Assembly: GCA_039944855.1 (NCBI GenBank)
Contig: JBDUXZ010000020.1
Location: 186,001-250,000, forward strand
From: Rhodothermales bacterium
GTDB lineage: Bacteria > Bacteroidota > Rhodothermia > Rhodothermales > JANQRZ01
Length of the DNA: 64,000 bases
Direction of reading: 5' to 3'
Of this stretch, positions 25,656 to 35,107 are shown in pieces. The translations under genes and the position numbers were made by a program. How positions within the stretch are numbered: position 1 is the stretch's first letter; each line of letters opens with the position of its first letter. A model generated the notes under the pieces. The model worked only from the letters and a program-made list of their open reading frames with translations. It was not told the DNA's origin and did not search any database.

Positions 25656-26813
25656 CTACAGCGCCGCGTGGTCGGCGGGCTCGGATATGGTACCGTGTAC
25701 GACGTAGAGCGCCGCGTGCTCCGGCTCGGTGAAATCGACGGCCGCGTCGAACGGTTCGCGGCGCGCGGCGGTGACGAGGCTCTGCCCGATCGTGTCGGAC
25801 TGGAGGAGACGGAGGAAGACGTCGGAGCGGTGCGGGTCAAGGTCGCCGAAGACGTCGTCGAGCAGGAGGAGCGGCGTCTCGCTCAGCCGGTCGCGGAGGT
25901 AGAAGTACTTCGCCAGCTTGAGCGCCATCCCGAACGTGCGGTGCTGGCCCTGCGAAGCGTAGGGGCGGACTTCGAAGTCGTTGAGCCGGAAGACGAGTTC
26001 GTCGCGGTGCGGGCCGGCGAGCGTTCGCCCGCGCTCGCGTTCGCGGCGGGCGAGGCGGGCGAGCACCTGCCGGAACGCCTCGGCGATGTCGGCCTCCGTC
26101 ATCCCCTCCTCCAGCGCCACGGCCGTCTCGTATTCGATGCTCGGCCGCTCGCCGACGGCTTCCATGCTGGCGTAAGCCTCGGCCAGAAACGCGTCGAAGT
26201 CGTGGATGAAGCGGCGGCGGCGCTCGATGATCCGCGCGCCGAGCCCGATCAGTTCCTCGTCCCACGCCTGCTGCGAGGCGGGGTCCACGGGCGAGCGCGC
26301 GCGGCGCTGCGCGAAGAGGAGCGCGTTGCGCTGCTTCAGCGCGCGGCGGTACTTGAGCAGGTCGTCGAGGTAGACCGGCTTCGCCTGGCTCAGCGTGTTG
26401 TCGAGAAACTTGCGGCGTTCGTCCGGCCCGCCCGCCGTGAGCGCCCCGTCGGCCGGCGAGAACACGACGACGGGCAGCATCCCGACGACCTCGGACAGCC
26501 GCTCCAGCGGGGCCTTGTTGACGAAGATCCGCTTGCCCTCCTCGGGGACGTAGACGAGCCGCCCCGTCAGTTCCGGCCGCTGCTCGCCCTCGAACCGGCC
26601 CTCGACCTCGAAGAACGGGCAGCCCTGCCGGAGCGCGTGCGTGTCCTGCGACGTGAGGAAGCTCTTGCTGAGGCAGAGGTAATGGATCGCTTCGAGCAGG
26701 TTCGTCTTGCCCGACCCGTTGGGCCCGTAGATCAGGTTCACGCCGGGCGCGAACGCGACCTCCGTCTCGGAGTGGGCGCGGAAGGAGAGCAGACGGAGCG
26801 AGCGGAGGCGCAT
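25656..26813 (-). CDS. recF: DNA replication/repair ATPase RecF
   Basis: A 385-residue SMC-like ATPase that loads RecA at single-strand gaps together with RecO and RecR. The Walker A motif GPNGSGKTN is at residues 30-38, the ABC signature region TLAGPHRDEL is present, and the Walker B segment LLLLDDVFGDLD lies near the C-terminus. The ATG giving MRLRSLRLLSFRAH is chosen: RecF proteins begin a few residues before this beta strand, and the 22-residue upstream extension is low complexity. recF is usually in the dnaA-dnaN-recF run, but no dnaA or dnaN is adjacent. Confidence 0.95.
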   Translation of the reverse strand: MRLRSLRLLSFRAHSETEVAFAPGVNLIYGPNGSGKTNLLEAIHYLCLSKSFLTSQDTHALRQGCPFFEVEGRFEGEQRPELTGRLVYVPEEGKRIFVNKAPLERLSEVVGMLPVVVFSPADGALTAGGPDERRKFLDNTLSQAKPVYLDDLLKYRRALKQRNALLFAQRRARSPVDPASQQAWDEELIGLGARIIERRRRFIHDFDAFLAEAYASMEAVGERPSIEYETAVALEEGMTEADIAEAFRQVLARLARRERERGRTLAGPHRDELVFRLNDFEVRPYASQGQHRTFGMALKLAKYFYLRDRLSETPLLLLDDVFGDLDPHRSDVFLRLLQSDTIGQSLVTAARREPFDAAVDFTEPEHAALYVVHGTISEPADHAAL

Positions 26814-26836
26814 GCGGAAGGCAGGAGTCGGAGCGA

Positions 26837-26844
26837 GAAGCGTA
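26837..26844 (-). promoter_or_regulatory. candidate promoter element (TACGCTTC) of recF
   Basis: TACGCTTC, 24 bases before the recF ATG, the same octamer as before the RND exporter gene. It supports the shorter recF start. Confidence 0.35.
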
Positions 26845-27024
26845 GCTGATACCGCCGCTCCCGCGCCCGGTTCGGACAAGCACGAATAGCGCGCGGAGGC
26901 GGGTCACCCGGCTTGACGGGTAATGCATTTCGACGCATTTTGCGTCGGCTGAGCAGTGCATACGTCTATCGAGACGGACCACCAAGCGGCGCGATTCGGG
27001 ATCACAGAGTTAAACGGAGGAGAT

Positions 27025-29685
27025 ATGCGGTGCCTGTGGCTCATCGGTTTGCTGATGTCGTTCCTACCCGCTCAGGCGCAGCCCTCCTGCGAGGCCCTCT
27101 TCGGGCGCGCCCAGCAAGCGCTCGAATCCTTCCAGCCCCGTTCGGCTGACTCCGCTGCCACGGCCACAATGCGGGCGACGTTGCAGCGGGCGCGCGCCTG
27201 CTTCGCCGCCCACCCCGCGCTCGACAGCACGGCCGCGAACCACTTCGCCCAGACCTATGGGCTCGACGTGCGGGTCCTCTGGGAGACGGGCCGCCCCGAC
27301 GAGGCCGCCGCCCTAACCGAAGTGTTCCTCGGCGGTCCCCACCTGCGGGCCGACTCGGCCGGCGTCCGCTACATGCTTCAGTGGCGCGGCTTCCTCCTCG
27401 ACCAGCGTGGCGACTTTGAGGCGGGAGCGCAGACCTGGGCTCAACTCCTCGACTACATGCCTTCCGCCTCTGCGTCCAAACGCACTGAGCTCTGGCTGAC
27501 GCTGGCGTCGAACTATAGCTGGCTCGGCTGGTGGGACGATGCCCTCGCTATCTACCAATCGGTGCAGCAGGAACTGGGCGGCACGCCCGATCTCGGACCC
27601 GACCTGCGCGCCCACCTGGGCCGTGCGTTCTCGAATGAAGCGAAGCTGCGACTCCAGCAGCGCCACCTCCCCGGCAACCTCGCGCGCGGGCTCGACGCGG
27701 CTCGCGAAGCCACACGGTTGCTCCAGTTGGGCGAGTCGTCGCGGGAGCAGCACCACCGCGTGTTCGCCTACAACACGCTCTCCGAGGCATTTCTCGCTGA
27801 TGGGCGGCTCGATTCTGCGCTCGTAGCGGCCCGGATGGCGACTGACCTCGCGGGTCGGCTGGAGCGGCCCACGCCGAGCGCCGAGATTGCCAGCTGGGAA
27901 GCTGTCGGCCGCGTCCTGTTGCGGCAGGAGCGCTACCCCGAGGCGCGGGCGGCCTTCGAGCGAGCCCTCGCTATCAGCGACGAGACGGACGTGGGCGGGA
28001 CGCGCATGGCGGTGCTCGACGGCCTGACGACCACGGCCATGCACGCCGGCAACTACGAGCGCGCCGACTCCCTCTCCGCCCAAGTGCTGCACCTCGTCGA
28101 GGCAGACCGGACGGTAACGGGAAGAGGAACAGGGAAGAGCCGCGCGAACATCTGGTATCCGTACTACCTATCGCGCGTGGGCCTTCTCCTCCGCCAGCAG
28201 CGGAACGAAGAGGCGTTTCTCACCCTCGACAACGCGCGAGCACGTGGCCTCCGCGACCTCCGCCGCCGGCGGTTCAGCGAGCTTTCCCCCGCCGTCCACC
28301 CGGTGGCCGATAGTCTGGCCTCGGTACTCGCGGACCTGCATGACCAACTCGCCGAGCCGGGGCTCCGCCAGGCCGATATCGTGCGACTCCGGGGTCGTGT
28401 GAGCGATGTAGAAGCGCAGAAGACGGCGCTTTATGGCGAGGCCCCCATCTCCGAGCATCCGAGTCTCGCTCCGATCCAATCCACGCTCGCAGAGCGGGAG
28501 CAGGTGCTCGTGACCTACTACCTCGGCTCCCCGCCGCACGCTTTCGTGCTGCGCCCCGACACCCTCCTCGCCGTCCCGCTCGACCCGTCGCTCGACGCCG
28601 ACCGCATCCGATCGCTGATGCAGGCGGTGAGCCCGCAGTGGAACCAGGCCGCCGGGCCGATCGAACTGGCGAACGCCTCGTTCGAGCTCGCGCCGCTGAA
28701 GACGCTCTACGACCTCCTCTTCGCCCCGATCGCGCCGCACATTCCCGAGGGCGCCGCGCTCGTCGTCGTGCCCGAGGGGCCGCTCGCGCAGTTCCCCTTC
28801 GGCCTCCTCCTGGAGCGCGACCCCGGCCGCTTCCAGTTCAGCGACGCCCCGTTCCTCCTCTGCCGCCACCCCATCTCGACGGAGCTCGCCGCGGCCCTCC
28901 TCCTCGACGAAGCGAACCCCGCGACCGCGTCCGACCTCGTCGCGTTCGGGCGCAGCGTGTTCGGCGGCATCGATCTGGAGTCGCCGCTCCGCTCGGTGTA
29001 CGAGAGCGCACCGCCGCCCGACCTCCCGAGCGTGGAGCGCGAGCTGCACCACTTCGGACGCCGCTTCCCCTCTGCCCTCGTTGCCCTCGACGGCGCGGCG
29101 ACGGAGTCCAGCCTGTACCGCTCGCTCGGCAGCGCGCGGCTGCTCCACCTCGCTTCCCACGCCTTCGTCGCCGAGAGCGACCCGCTCAACAGCTACATCC
29201 AGCTCACCGCCGATCCCGACAGCACGGAGGACGGGCGGCTCTACCTCTACGAGCTGCTGAGCCGACCGCTCAATGCCTCCCTCGTCGTGCTGAGCGGGTG
29301 CCGGACGGCGCGGGGGCGCGACCTCAGCGGCGAGGGCTCGCTCGGGCTCCACTACGCCGTCCGCGCCGCCGGAGCGAGCAGCAGCCTCGGCACGCTCTGG
29401 CGCGTCGACGACGCCGCAACGGTCGAGCTCATGGACCTTTTCTACGACCACCTCGCGCGCGGCGAGCGCAAAGACGTCGCCCTCCAGCGCGCGCAGATCG
29501 ACTATCTTGACCAGCACGACGGGCTCCGCAACAGCCCGTTCTTCTGGGCCGCGCCCGTGCTCTACGGCAACCCCGCGCCCATCGACCTCCCCTCCTCCCC
29601 CTCTTCGTGGTGGTGGCTCGCCGGCGGAGGCCTGCTCCTCCTCGCCCTTCTGCTGCCGCGCTTGCGGCGCGCTGCCTCGCCCTGA
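27025..29685 (+). CDS. secreted TPR-CHAT protein with a C-terminal membrane anchor
   Basis: An 886-residue protein starting after an unusually good ribosome-binding site (GGAGGAG). It has a signal peptide (MRCLWLIGLLMSFLPAQAQ), then TPR-like helical repeats to about residue 450 (for example AVGRVLLRQERYPEARAAFERALAI). A charged helical linker follows, then a CHAT domain (about 540-850), a caspase-related fold. The catalytic dyad is visible: His712 in LHLASHAFV and Cys759 in VVLSGCRTARG. A hydrophobic segment (WWWLAGGGLLLLALLL) and basic residues end the protein. The layout implies a periplasmic protease or scaffold; the substrate is unknown. Confidence 0.85.
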   Translation: MRCLWLIGLLMSFLPAQAQPSCEALFGRAQQALESFQPRSADSAATATMRATLQRARACFAAHPALDSTAANHFAQTYGLDVRVLWETGRPDEAAALTEVFLGGPHLRADSAGVRYMLQWRGFLLDQRGDFEAGAQTWAQLLDYMPSASASKRTELWLTLASNYSWLGWWDDALAIYQSVQQELGGTPDLGPDLRAHLGRAFSNEAKLRLQQRHLPGNLARGLDAAREATRLLQLGESSREQHHRVFAYNTLSEAFLADGRLDSALVAARMATDLAGRLERPTPSAEIASWEAVGRVLLRQERYPEARAAFERALAISDETDVGGTRMAVLDGLTTTAMHAGNYERADSLSAQVLHLVEADRTVTGRGTGKSRANIWYPYYLSRVGLLLRQQRNEEAFLTLDNARARGLRDLRRRRFSELSPAVHPVADSLASVLADLHDQLAEPGLRQADIVRLRGRVSDVEAQKTALYGEAPISEHPSLAPIQSTLAEREQVLVTYYLGSPPHAFVLRPDTLLAVPLDPSLDADRIRSLMQAVSPQWNQAAGPIELANASFELAPLKTLYDLLFAPIAPHIPEGAALVVVPEGPLAQFPFGLLLERDPGRFQFSDAPFLLCRHPISTELAAALLLDEANPATASDLVAFGRSVFGGIDLESPLRSVYESAPPPDLPSVERELHHFGRRFPSALVALDGAATESSLYRSLGSARLLHLASHAFVAESDPLNSYIQLTADPDSTEDGRLYLYELLSRPLNASLVVLSGCRTARGRDLSGEGSLGLHYAVRAAGASSSLGTLWRVDDAATVELMDLFYDHLARGERKDVALQRAQIDYLDQHDGLRNSPFFWAAPVLYGNPAPIDLPSSPSSWWWLAGGGLLLLALLLPRLRRAASP

Positions 29686-29692
29686 CTTCCCC

Positions 29693-30625
29693 ATGGCCGA
29701 ATCCGATCTCTTCCGCGAACTCCAATCGTTGACCACGGAAAAGCGGAACCCGCGCTCGATGCGGATCGATGCGGCCTCGACCGAGGAGATCCTCCGCATC
29801 ATCAACGACGAAGACGCCGGTGTCGTCCCCGCCGTTCGCGCCGAGTTGGAGTACATCGCCGAGGCCGTCGAGATCGTGGTCGACGCGTTCAAAAAGGGCG
29901 GAAGGCTGATCTACGTCGGGGCTGGGACGAGCGGCCGGCTCGGCGTGCTCGACGCCGCCGAGTGCCCGCCGACGTTCGGCTCGCCGCCGGAACTCGTGCA
30001 GGGGCTGATCGCGGGCGGGAAGGCCGCGATGTTCCGCGCGCAGGAAGGCGCCGAGGACCACGAGTCGAACGGGCGCGAGGCGCTCATCGAAGCCGGCGTG
30101 ACGGCGGACGACGTGGTGTGTGGGATCGCGGCGAGCCGGCGGACGCCGTACGTCGTCGGCGCGGTGAAGTACGCTCGTGAGATCGGGTGCAAGACCCTCT
30201 TCGTCACCTGCAACCCGCGCGACCAGTTCGACCTCCACGAGTACGTGGACGTGGCGATCTGCGCGGCGGTCGGGCCGGAAGTCATCATGGGCTCGACGCG
30301 GATGAAGAGCGGGACGGCGCAGAAGCTCGTGCTCAACATGATTACGACGGCGGCGTTCGTGCGGATGGGGAAGGTTTACGAGAACATGATGATCGACCTC
30401 CAGATGACGAACGAGAAGCTGAAGGAGCGCTCGAAGAAGATCGTCATGACGGCGACGGGCGTCGACTACGTCGAGGCGCAGCGTGCGCTCGACGCGGCGG
30501 ACGGGCACGTCAAGACCGCCCTCGTGATCCTCCTCGCGGATGTGGACGCTGACGCAGCGCGGGAGCGGCTCGAACGCGCGGGCGGCTTCGTGCGTCAGGC
30601 TATCGCTGGGGAAACAGCACCTTAG
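29693..30625 (+). CDS. murQ: N-acetylmuramic acid 6-phosphate etherase
   Basis: A 310-residue SIS-domain enzyme that cleaves the lactyl ether of MurNAc-6-phosphate to give GlcNAc-6-phosphate and D-lactate in peptidoglycan recycling. The family signature [24 protein letters not shown]-like segment is present ([18 protein letters not shown]), followed by [15 protein letters not shown] and [17 protein letters not shown]. It starts seven bases after the CHAT gene and may be co-transcribed with it. No anhydro-MurNAc kinase is adjacent. Confidence 0.95.
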   Translation: [310 protein letters not shown]

Positions 30626-30634
30626 CAAACGCCT

Positions 30635-30652
30635 CGGTTTCACGTGAAACCG
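30635..30652. promoter_or_regulatory. parS centromere-like site
   Basis: CGGTTTCACGTGAAACCG is a perfect 18-bp palindrome with the parS core, in the murQ-mfd gap where no coding constraint applies. It is the third consensus core in the window and the closest to the candidate origin. Confidence 0.75.
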
Positions 30653-30704
30653 ATACGGACGCGCGGACCCGTCGGCGCGTGACGACGTTCATCGGAGACG
30701 CCAC

Positions 30705-30729
30705 AGGGGCGCACATTCCGTGCGCCCCT
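30705..30729. terminator. GGGGCGCAC hairpin after murQ
   Basis: A 10-bp perfect stem (AGGGGCGCAC and GTGCGCCCCT) with loop ATTCC, downstream of murQ and before mfd. It lacks a U-tract. The arm shares AGGGGCGCA with the hairpin near 54.8 kb, suggesting a dispersed repeat family. It covers an in-frame GTG that could be mistaken for the mfd start. Confidence 0.5.
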
Positions 30730-30755
30730 CCCCTCTCTATTCCGCACCGCTGCCC

Positions 30756-33700
30756 GTGTCGCTCCTCACGCTCCGTTCGCGCGTCGCCGCCGCGCCGTTC
30801 TTCCTGCAACTCCGCAAAGAGGCCGCCGCCCTCGCCCCCGGCGACCGGCTCCGGCTCAAAGGCACCGTCGGCTCCCTCCCCGCCTTCGCCCTCGCCGACC
30901 TCGTCGAGCACGGCGCGACGCCGCTGTGCTGCCTCCTCGCCGAGCCGGAGTCGGCGGCGTACCTCCAGAGCGACCTCGAACAGCTCCTCGGCGAAGACCG
31001 CGAAGTGCTGCTGTTTCCGCCGAGCGGGCAGAAGCCGTATGACCGCGAGCAGATGGCCGAGAACGCCGCGCTGATCCAGCGCGCGGATGCGCTGCAAAGG
31101 CTCGAAGAGGGGTTCAATGGCATCGTCGTGACGAGCGTGACGGCGGTGGCCGAACTCGTCGCGCCGCCCGAGACCGTGGCGCAGGAGACGCTGACGGTGC
31201 GCGTCGGCGACGAAGTCGGGCCGGAGGCGCTGATGGAGCGGTTCATAGAGCAGGGATTCGAGGCCGTCGAGTTCGTCGCGCTCCCGGGCGAGCTCGCGCT
31301 CCGCGGTGGCATCCTCGACATCTACCCCTTCGCCGGCGACTACCCCGTCCGCATCGAGTTCTTCGGCGACGAGATCGACTCCATCCGCGAGTTCGACCCG
31401 CAGACGCAGCGCTCGGTGAGCCGGATGACATCCGCGCGCGTCGTCCCCAACCTCGGCGCAGCGGCGTACGACGACGTGGCCCACGTCGCCCTCCTCGACT
31501 ACTTCCCCGATTCGACCCTCTTCGCTCTCTTCGACGAGGCTCGCCTCGACGACCGCGCCGACACGTTTCACACCGAAGCGACGGAGGCCTTCGCCACGCT
31601 CGACGACCCCGACGCGCCCGAGCCGGACCGGCTTTACCTCGCCGGCGATCAGCTCCGCGAGCGGCTCGCCCGCCGTCCGCGCCTCCTTTTCGGCACGTTC
31701 TCGCACGATGCCGAGCGGGCGCTGTCGCTCGAAGCGCAGCCGCAGCCCGACTTCAACAGCGATGTCCGCCGGCTCCGCACCCACCTCGCCGAACTGAAAG
31801 AGCGGGGCTTCGAAGCGTACATCCTCTGCGACAGCCAGGGCCAGCGCGCCCGCCTCCGCGAGCTACTCGGCGACGAAGACCACGAGCCCGACGCCGTGCT
31901 CACCGTCGAGTCGATGCACGAGGGGTTCGTCCTCCCCGAAGAGCGGCTCGCGGTCTACACCGACCACCAGGTCTTCCACCGCTACCACCGGCCGACGGCG
32001 AGGAAGCGCCGCCGCGTCAAAGGCGGCCTCTCCCTCCGCGACATCGCCGGCCTCACGCCGGGCGACTTCGTCGTCCACGTCGACTACGGCATCGGGAAGT
32101 TCGCCGGGCTCAACAAGATCACTGTCCGCGACAAAAAGCAGGAGGCCGTCCGCGTGCTGTTTCTCGGCGGCGACGAGCTGTTCGTCAACGTCAACGCGCT
32201 CCACAAGCTGCACAAGTACACCGGCAAAGAGGGCCACCAGCCGAAGCTCACGAAGCTCGGCAGCGGGCAGTGGGAGCGCGCGAAGGGCCGGACGAAGAAG
32301 CGCGTCAAAGACATCGCCCGTGACCTCGTGCAGATCTACGCGAAGCGGAAGGCGAGCTCGGGCTACGGCTTCGCGCCCGACTCGGTGTGGCAGCGCGAGA
32401 TGGAGGCGTCGTTCCGGTGGGAGGACACGCCCGACCAGGCCCTCGCCGCGAGCGCGGTGAAGGAGGACATGGAGCAGCCGATCCCGATGGACCGGCTCGT
32501 CTGCGGCGACGTCGGCTTCGGCAAGACGGAGATCGCGATCCGCGCTGCGTTCAAGGCCGTGCAGGACGGCAAGCAGGTCGCCGTGCTCGTCCCGACGACG
32601 ATCCTCGCGCTCCAGCACTTCGAGACGTTCACCGAGCGGCTTGCCCGGTTTCCGGTCAAAATCTCCCAGCTTTCGCGGTTCGTCCCGGCCGCCGAGCAGA
32701 AGGAGGTGCTCGCCGGGATGAAGAGCGGCGACGTGGACATCGTGATCGGGACACAGCGGCTCGCCGGCAAAAAGGTCGAGTTCAAGCGCCTCGGCCTGCT
32801 CGTAATCGACGAGGAGCAGCGGTTCGGGGTCGCGGTGAAGGAGCGGCTGCGGAAGATGCGCTCCGAAGTCGACACGCTCACGCTGACGGCCACGCCGATC
32901 CCGCGCACGCTCCAGTTCTCACTCCTCGGCGTCCGCGACCTCTCGACGATCAACACGCCGCCACCGAACCGGCAGCCCGTCGTCACCGAGATCCACACGT
33001 TCGACCGCGACCTCATCCGCGACGCGATCCTCTACGAGTTCAACCGCGGCGGGCAGGTCTTCTTCGTCCACAACCGCGTCCGCACGATCGAGGAGATGGC
33101 GATGATGATCCGCGCGATCGTGCCCGACGTGCGCGTCAAAGTCGCCCACGGGCAGATGAAGCCGACCGAGCTCGAAAACGTGATGCACGACTTCATCCAG
33201 CACAAGTTCGACGTGCTCGTCGCCACGAGCATCGTCGAGAGCGGGATCGACGTGGCAAACGCGAATACGATGATCATCGACCGCGCCGACCGCTTCGGGC
33301 TCTCCGACCTCCACCAGCTACGCGGGCGCGTCGGGCGGAGCGACCGGAAGGCGTTCTGCTACCTCATGGTGCCGTCGGTCCACACGCTCACGCGCGAGGC
33401 GCGGATGCGGCTCCAGGCCGTCGAGGAGTTCTCCGAGCTCGGCAGCGGTTTCAACATCGCCATGCGTGACCTCGACATCCGCGGCGCCGGGGCGATGCTC
33501 GGGGCCGAGCAGAGCGGGTTCATCGAGGATCTAGGCTACGAGACCTACCACCGGATTCTGGAGGAGGCCGTGCAGGAGCTCCGCCACGAGGAGTTCAGCG
33601 ACCTGTTCAAGGGCGAGGCCGCCCCGCCCGCTGGCGAGTCGACGGTCGATGTGGAGGAAGACGCACTCATCCCCGGCCACTACGTCTCGAACAACACCGA

Positions 33701-34103
33701 GCGGATGAACCTCTACCGCCGCCTCGCCGACCTCGGCGAGCCCGACGAACTCGCCGCGTTCCGGCAGGAATTGGGCGACCGCTTCGGTCCGATCCCGCCT
33801 GAGGTGGACACCCTCCTGATGGCGGCTGAGATCAAAACGGCGGCGCAGGCCCTCCGCCTCCCCCGCGTCCAGTTCAAAAACCAGCGCCTCTTTCTCGACG
33901 TGCCCTCGCAGGACGCCGACCCGTACTTCTACGAGACGGCCTTCCACCCCCTGCTCGAACGCCTCGCCGCGCTCGACCGGCGCTACGTGCTCAAAGAGAC
34001 AAAAGGCGGCCGGCTCCGCGCGATCGTGCAGGACGTCCCCGACCTCCCGACGGCGAAGCGGCTGCTGGAACAGCTCCGGCCGCTCGAAGCCATCGCCGCC
34101 TGA
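30756..34103 (+). CDS. mfd: transcription-repair coupling factor Mfd
   Basis: A 1115-residue DNA translocase that removes stalled RNA polymerase from lesions and recruits UvrA. The UvrB-like N-terminal domain (GDRLRLKGTVGSLPAFAL; FPPSGQKPYDR) is followed by the RNAP-interaction domain (GLTPGDFVVHVDYGIGKFAGL). Then comes the helicase motor with Walker A GDVGFGKTE, DEEQRFGV and TATPIPRTLQFSLLG, the translocation RG segment, and the C-terminal regulatory domain. The GTG giving VSLLTLRSR is chosen because the upstream GTG lies inside a hairpin. The end is five bases from the convergent WYL gene. Confidence 0.95.
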   Translation: MSLLTLRSRVAAAPFFLQLRKEAAALAPGDRLRLKGTVGSLPAFALADLVEHGATPLCCLLAEPESAAYLQSDLEQLLGEDREVLLFPPSGQKPYDREQMAENAALIQRADALQRLEEGFNGIVVTSVTAVAELVAPPETVAQETLTVRVGDEVGPEALMERFIEQGFEAVEFVALPGELALRGGILDIYPFAGDYPVRIEFFGDEIDSIREFDPQTQRSVSRMTSARVVPNLGAAAYDDVAHVALLDYFPDSTLFALFDEARLDDRADTFHTEATEAFATLDDPDAPEPDRLYLAGDQLRERLARRPRLLFGTFSHDAERALSLEAQPQPDFNSDVRRLRTHLAELKERGFEAYILCDSQGQRARLRELLGDEDHEPDAVLTVESMHEGFVLPEERLAVYTDHQVFHRYHRPTARKRRRVKGGLSLRDIAGLTPGDFVVHVDYGIGKFAGLNKITVRDKKQEAVRVLFLGGDELFVNVNALHKLHKYTGKEGHQPKLTKLGSGQWERAKGRTKKRVKDIARDLVQIYAKRKASSGYGFAPDSVWQREMEASFRWEDTPDQALAASAVKEDMEQPIPMDRLVCGDVGFGKTEIAIRAAFKAVQDGKQVAVLVPTTILALQHFETFTERLARFPVKISQLSRFVPAAEQKEVLAGMKSGDVDIVIGTQRLAGKKVEFKRLGLLVIDEEQRFGVAVKERLRKMRSEVDTLTLTATPIPRTLQFSLLGVRDLSTINTPPPNRQPVVTEIHTFDRDLIRDAILYEFNRGGQVFFVHNRVRTIEEMAMMIRAIVPDVRVKVAHGQMKPTELENVMHDFIQHKFDVLVATSIVESGIDVANANTMIIDRADRFGLSDLHQLRGRVGRSDRKAFCYLMVPSVHTLTREARMRLQAVEEFSELGSGFNIAMRDLDIRGAGAMLGAEQSGFIEDLGYETYHRILEEAVQELRHEEFSDLFKGEAAPPAGESTVDVEEDALIPGHYVSNNTERMNLYRRLADLGEPDELAAFRQELGDRFGPIPPEVDTLLMAAEIKTAAQALRLPRVQFKNQRLFLDVPSQDADPYFYETAFHPLLERLAALDRRYVLKETKGGRLRAIVQDVPDLPTAKRLLEQLRPLEAIAA

Positions 34104-34108
34104 CACGC

Positions 34109-35107
34109 TCACGCTTCGAGCGGGACCTCATCGTAATGCCGGGCGATGCTTTCGGCGCGCTCGCGGAGGTTGTCGCGCAGTGCCGGCGGCTCTAGGGCTT
34201 CTGCGTCGGTGCCGTAGCGGAGCAGCCAGCGCGCGATGTAATCGACGTTCTCGAAGTAGAACGTGACCTGCACGCCGTCGTCCGTCTGGATCTCTTCCTC
34301 GATCTCGGCCGGGATGCTGCGCTTCGCCCAGCGGTAGGTGCGCGGGTGGAAACGGAGGACGATCCGCTCGTTACGCGGATTCGAGCCCTTCTCCTTCAGG
34401 TACGCTTCGAGGTCGAAGTCGGCCGGCCGTTTGAACGTGTCAGTCATCATCCGCATCTTCCGAATCCGGTCCAGCCGGAAGTTGCGCACGTCTTTGCGGA
34501 GGTGGTCGTAGGCGATCAGGTTCCACGAGTCGGAGTAATACACGAGCCCGAGCGGGTCCACCTTCCGCTTCGTGAGTTCGTCGCGGCTGGCGACGTAGTA
34601 CTGCATGAAGATACTCTGCTGCTTCGCCACGGCCTCGCTGAGGTCGTACCACCGCCCCTCCTCGTCGTGTCCCCCCTGCCCCGGATCGAGGTTGCGGATG
34701 TACGGCGCGATCACCGTGTTGTCCTGCAGCCGGTCGATGTAGTCGCGGACGGACTCGGGGAGGACGGAGCGGATCTTCAGGCCCACCTCGTCGGCGTCGG
34801 CGCGAAGCGAGAGGTCGGGCTGGAGCTTAGTGAAGGCCGTCCCCACGAGGAGCGTCGCCGCTTCGCGAGCGGTGAACATCAGGGGCGGGAGCTGATACCC
34901 CTCGAGGATCTCGTACCCCCCGCCTTCCGCGTACGTCAGCGGGACGCCGGACTCGCCGAGGGTGCGGAGGTCGCGGAAGATCGTGCGCCGGCTGACCACA
35001 AAGTGCTCGGCGAGGTCGCGCGAGGTCATGTTGGGGCGGTTCTGCAGAAGGAGAACCAGCGCGAACAGCCGTTCGGTTTTGTTGAGCGTGCGGTCGGCTT
35101 GGGACAT
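34109..35107 (-). CDS. WYL-domain transcriptional regulator
   Basis: A 332-residue regulator. An N-terminal helix-turn-helix (MTSRDLAEHFVVSRRTIFRDLRTLG, residues about 27-51) is followed by the winged segment GVPLTYAEGGGYEILEGY. The WYL domain is at about 160-240: the usual WYL triad reads WNL in SWNLIAYDHLRKDVRNFRLDRI. A WCX-like C-terminal extension follows. WYL domains sense nucleic acids or nucleotides and control phage defence, DNA damage and other genes. No obvious target gene or defence system is adjacent. Confidence 0.9.
   Translation of the reverse strand: MSQADRTLNKTERLFALVLLLQNRPNMTSRDLAEHFVVSRRTIFRDLRTLGESGVPLTYAEGGGYEILEGYQLPPLMFTAREAATLLVGTAFTKLQPDLSLRADADEVGLKIRSVLPESVRDYIDRLQDNTVIAPYIRNLDPGQGGHDEEGRWYDLSEAVAKQQSIFMQYYVASRDELTKRKVDPLGLVYYSDSWNLIAYDHLRKDVRNFRLDRIRKMRMMTDTFKRPADFDLEAYLKEKGSNPRNERIVLRFHPRTYRWAKRSIPAEIEEEIQTDDGVQVTFYFENVDYIARWLLRYGTDAEALEPPALRDNLRERAESIARHYDEVPLEA

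Noticed and set aside
25149-26849. A 566-codon frame antisense to recF and the M48 gene
   Set aside because: It covers RecF and metalloprotease motifs on the sense strand and yields a charged, repetitive sequence; treated as a shadow.
30720-30755. Upstream GTG start for mfd
   Set aside because: The codon lies inside the 30705-30729 hairpin stem; the next in-frame GTG is free of it.
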